From NCBI GenBank assembly GCA_946965045.2, contig OX337236.1, forward strand, positions 3,410,001 to 3,474,000: DNA of 64,000 nucleotides, given 5' to 3'. Below are positions 60,320 to 64,000 of this stretch, piece by piece. Origin of the DNA: Epithemia pelagica (lineage: Eukaryota > Bacillariophyta > Bacillariophyceae > Surirellales > Surirellaceae). How positions within the stretch are numbered: the first letter of the stretch is position 1; every line of letters begins with the position of its first letter. A model generated the notes under the pieces. That model was not told the origin of the DNA. It did no database searches and worked only from the letters and a program-made list of their open reading frames with translations. A program made the translations under genes and the position numbers.

Positions 60320-61346
60320 AGACCAATACATGATGGAGGATGGAACTTGAAATGTGCAACAAGTTGCACGGCCAAGAACTATATCATGGTCAATATATAC
60401 TCTCGTCCAAAAAAAGGAGATCGTGTCCATCCTAAGTGTCCAGCCTTAGTTACGTTGTCAATAATGATAAGTTCTTAATCACTGTAACTATACAGAGTGG
60501 CTTGCTAGGTCCAAAAAGATATTACTCTAGACTGCTTTCGAAGAGCACATCCTAGTATGGTTTGAAGGCTCCACGTTGTATAGAAGATGGCCGCACATGA
60601 ATTTCCCTCGGAAGCCATGGCGTTTGTGGCAGTCGGATCCATGCACCATGGTCAGCTATCCGTGTACTATATAACTATATAATGAGATGTTACAGCGTCC
60701 GCCATGGCACTGCTGTCCTCTGCAAACCTGCGGATGTAAGACAGCCACTCTTGGGTGGATGGCCATGCTACCGTTCCCTCTCTGTACTGTTGAAAAGTCT
60801 CTGGTCTTGATCAGAAGGAATCATCTTTCAATGGAAGATGACAGTCTTTCATGGGCTCGTTTCATCTTTAAGGCAAAGAAGAAGCGGCCTGAATTGTGTC
60901 TCTTCAAGTGATGGCACAGAAGGAACAAGGGACGTTTCGACCATGACCTGATGGTTGTTGGACATTCGGTGGGGCCATGGATTGGTAGCAACGGCTGGAT
61001 CCGACAGCCAACACAGTTTGTCTTTGTTTTGTTTCCGTTGCGATGGCAGCAGTGCACAGTTTGTCTTTGTTTTGTTTCCGTTGCGATGGCAGCAGTGCAA
61101 AGTATACTTCCCCTGTTGCAGATTTATCGTGGGTCGTCGTCGATTCCTTTTTCTTGATGTCAATGTCTCGTTGTGGAGCAACCAATCCGTCGACGTGGTA
61201 CAAATATTGGTGGTGCTACGATTCCCAAGACTGTGCGTTTGGTGGACCGTGTTCCAACAAGGCAACTGCTTTGGAATCCACCCATTGCGGTGATGCATCG
61301 ATCGACCTGTTGGTAAGCGACGATTGTTCTTCTTGTTGTTTGGCTG
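60320..61346 (+). repeat. Duplicated block F, copy 2
   Basis: Copy of 21308-22170. It contains an internal tandem duplication: AGTTTGTCTTTGTTTTGTTT and TCCGTTGCGATGGCAGCAGT occur twice between about 61014 and 61100 (unit about 48 bp). The - frame 61298-60849 is open through both units but is not recognisable. Confidence 0.6.
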
Positions 61347-62427
61347 TCATCCCGCTAAGACCAACTACAACAACGACAAGGCACAAACAGTCGTGGTGAT
61401 GGGAGGATGGCAACAAGATCAAGGCGATCTCGATTCCATTTTTGTATTAAACTTGGCAGACCCAGACAAGCAGTGGCGAGAAGGACCACCCATGAAAAAG
61501 AAACGTTCTGGACATGCCGCTGTTGTGTGCAATGGCGGCGTTTACGTGATGGGAGGTCGCAATACAGCAACTTTGGATTGTATCAAACGCATTGATGCGA
61601 ACGATATACTACAACCATTTTTAACAGCAAGCACCAATCATACGAGTAATTGGACGACATTGACATGTCGATTATCAACGCGACGGTTTGGATGTTGTGC
61701 TGTCGCGGTTCACAACCAATACATCGTTGTAATGGGCGGCTACAACGATCATTATATGTCTTCGGTGGATATTATTGACACTAGCAACCATACTGTCATT
61801 GCAGGACCAAGCATGACTATTCCTCGGCAATTTTGTGACAGTGCGGTCATTGGTCACCGCATCTTTGTCGTTGGAGGCCGGAACGAGGACGACAATCTTG
61901 ACTCGCTGGAGTATTTGGACTTCGAAAGGCCATGTGAAAGTGATGAGACAAAAAAGGGAACTGGCTCGACGTTCATTTCTTTCTCGTCGACCTGGACCGC
62001 TCATTCTAATATGGTGCTTTCCAATGCACGAAGTTCTTGTGCAGTGGTTACCGTGGGATCCTGTTTGGTAGTGGCCGGAGGACTAAGCAATTCAACCGTG
62101 GACGTCTTGGATACGCACCGCAACCGTGTGTGGAATCTCCCACCATTCGGAAATCGCCGCGATCACTTCAGTATGGCGATTGTTGCCAATCATGTTGCCG
62201 TGATAAGTGGTTTTGGCAGTTCTGCCTGTGCGACATTACCACTACTGGACAAGCATACGTGGTGTTTTCGACGACTCTTTGAGCATCAGATCGACAGATG
62301 TTGTCTATTTCGGGAAGGAAGGAATATCCAACTTGCTGATAATTCACCCTTCTCCGCCTCGACATCAGCTCATAAACGAGCAAGGCCCGATACACGCCGT
62401 GGTGATGAAGGAAAGGATGAAACTTGA
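61347..62427 (+). pseudogene. K12, Kelch-repeat gene lacking its 5' part
   Basis: Kelch homology starts at CATCCCG (61348), the codons for the HP of DHPD, and runs intact to 62427 through six GG motifs (the last reads VAVISGFG, as in K1) and the tail SAHKRARPDTRRGDEGKDET. The first 45 residues, the start codon and the Kelch promoter are absent. Block F text (TTGTTGTTTGGCTG) is joined in frame instead, giving LFFLLFGCHPAKT. No ATG precedes the first blade; the first in frame lies inside it (VVVMGG). Expression would need an upstream start. CTGTTG|GTAAGC at 61311 could be a splice donor but no partner is evident. Confidence 0.75.
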
Positions 62428-64000
62428 AATTTGCAACGTATTGCATGTATGTCCTAACAATAGCGGAACTGTAGCATTATCATTTTACTCTCAAACAGTT
62501 GGTGTACTGTATTCTTCATGGCATTGCGACCTCTTGAGATATCACATACACCTTTGTACTAGTAGAAAACGAAGGTTACACCATCCGGCATGACACCGCA
62601 AACAGGAGTGGAACCAGGCCTCGGGTAGATGTCCATGGTACCATGCCTCTCTGAAGTTAACTAGGTCGACTTATCATGCTGTGGAAAATTATGGTTGCGT
62701 GCCTGCAACACTTGGCGCAGCGACTCGTTTGGACGGTCGACCATGCGTTCAATTGTGGAGTCCGGGCTTTCTATGGCTAACGCCTACGTGAGAGGACAGT
62801 ACCCCGTCTCTCGATGCTTGTGGTTTCGGGTGAGAGAACCCTTTGGAATTTTTGCCACCGAAGTGTTCGATATTTCCTCCACTACAGCAACTAGTCTTTG
62901 TGAAGTCTTTATGATGAGGTCAGCAATTTGCTTGCGTCAATCCAGCAATCAGTCTCTCCGTAGTGGCTCGTTGACAGCCCATTGGTATCGGTCCATGGAT
63001 ATCAACAAGAACAATCGCAGTGCGCAAAGTTATGTCTCGCCCCTCAATGCCAGTTCCGCCGAAACCTTGTTGCACGATTGCAACACTGTCGAACAGCATT
63101 AGTGTTGGACATTGCCCACTACAACCTTTGTGCCTCGTACAGTACCAACAACAAAACCACGACCACGAATGGCGCCGATCATGTCTTGGCTGTAGTCTAC
63201 TAGAACTTGTTTTGTTGTTGTTCTTCTTCTTCGTTGGATTCTGGTTGGTGTTGCTGCCTTGTCGTTCCACATCAACACCCAGCTTGAATCTTCGTATGCA
63301 GGCTTGAAGGGGCGATGCCACCCTTTCCCATGATCAATTCTTCACTACTCCAATCGGACGCGTCGGGAGGGAGTTGAATAGCGTTCCATACTTCAATCCA
63401 TAGTACTGCGCTCCTCGTCACCGGCGCAACTACCTCCAATGGGGCGACTTTGTGATCGATTCAGCAGGTCCTCATGGTGTCATGTCGAGAAAGGGTCCTC
63501 AATAATTGGCGACCAGACTGCCATGCAGTGCCACAACACAAAACACAAAGGGATTTGCGTGGTCTTGTTGTTGATTCTCGTTCCACGAAAGACATGTGGA
63601 TGAGGAAGCATACCATCGCCCTAGTGCTATTCTTTTTGTTGTTCTGTTCTTTGCTGCACTTCGAAAGCCAAGGTACGATTTCTAGCTTGTTGCGATGAAA
63701 GTTGTCGTTGAGTATGTTCATCTTGCTAGAGTCTTCTTTAGAGTCTTTCTCCACGGGAGACATGAGAGCAAATCATAGCAGAAAACGCTGCCAGAAGGCG
63801 CGAAAAGGTCAATCTCCGAAACCAAAGACGGCGACGACGGCGACAGACACATTGTTGTGCTGATGGTATCTTTTTTCGTTCGTTTCAATGGATATTCCCC
63901 CAAACTGTGATGTGGAGTCCCCCTCCCCCAAAATCTGGAGTCTCTTCCAAATCTTGGTCGCGGAATGAGGACAGGAATGGCTCGCAGGCGCGCCGACCAA
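62428..64000 (+). repeat. Duplicated block A, copy 2 (runs off the window)
   Basis: Near-identical to 790-2360 at an offset of about 61.63 kb. It shares K12's 3' side just as copy 1 shares K1's. Small indels occur (for example CTTCACTCTTCACTACTCC against CTTCACTACTCC). Frames 63474-63698 (+) and 63763-63461 (-) match those in copy 1. No recognised gene. Confidence 0.75.

Noticed and set aside
1-64000. CRISPR arrays, tRNA or rRNA genes, bacterial operons
   Set aside because: No regularly spaced direct repeats, no recognisable tRNA cloverleaf or rRNA text. Spliceosomal introns and copia/Crypton elements indicate a eukaryotic nucleus.

Overview
The window looks like a repeat-rich, recently rearranged stretch of a stramenopile nuclear genome, most probably a diatom. 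The reasons are intron-poor eukaryotic genes, two short GT-AG introns (86 and 74 nt) in one gene, a Ty1/copia element of the diatom kind, and a large local expansion of Kelch-repeat genes. No rRNA, tRNA or CRISPR array was seen. The species cannot be fixed from sequence alone.

The backbone is a cluster of twelve Kelch beta-propeller paralogues (K1 to K12, about 400 aa each when intact) plus two Kelch fragments. All lie on the + strand except K11. K2, K3, K4, K5, K6, K8 and K11 have open frames. K1 is cut by the window edge and has a shifted C-terminus, K7, K9 and K10 carry premature stops, and K12 has lost its 5' part. The DNA between them is a patchwork of duplicated blocks holding decayed pieces of unidentified genes: 770-2530 recurs at 62428-64000, 34700-36060 recurs at 41823-43046 and inverted at 59080-60060, 12833-14170 recurs inverted at 56200-57665, 19020-20134 recurs at 39280-40535, 21308-22170 recurs at 60320-61330, 5331-5770 recurs at 22600-23010, and 9193-9900 recurs at 38390-39090. 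One PLD-like pseudogene (3426-4186) sits behind a borrowed Kelch 5' flank.

Two mobile elements interrupt the array. A Ty1/copia element (25866-33278, - strand) has 240-bp LTRs that look identical, a gag frame and a pol frame separated by one in-frame UGA. The second, 43047-51634, is the most interesting part of the window. It is an approximately 8.6-kb Crypton-like tyrosine-recombinase element whose spliced 974-aa recombinase keeps the R-H-R-W-Y active-site pattern and a C-terminal GCR1_C-like domain. It carries five further genes: a diverged paralogue pair in convergent orientation (one member has a SUMO-interaction-type motif), a Tudor-like plus coiled-coil protein, and a second paralogue pair with C-terminal PCNA-binding (PIP-box) motifs. 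The insertion can be resolved against unoccupied paralogous sites.

Both elements entered the same conserved 5'-flanking box (AAAAGATAC ... ATGAAATCTATGTGCGATT) of two different Kelch paralogues, K7 and K10, each about 200 bp upstream of the start codon. That points to a preferred integration site. Identifications rest on reading motifs by eye, and no database search was run.
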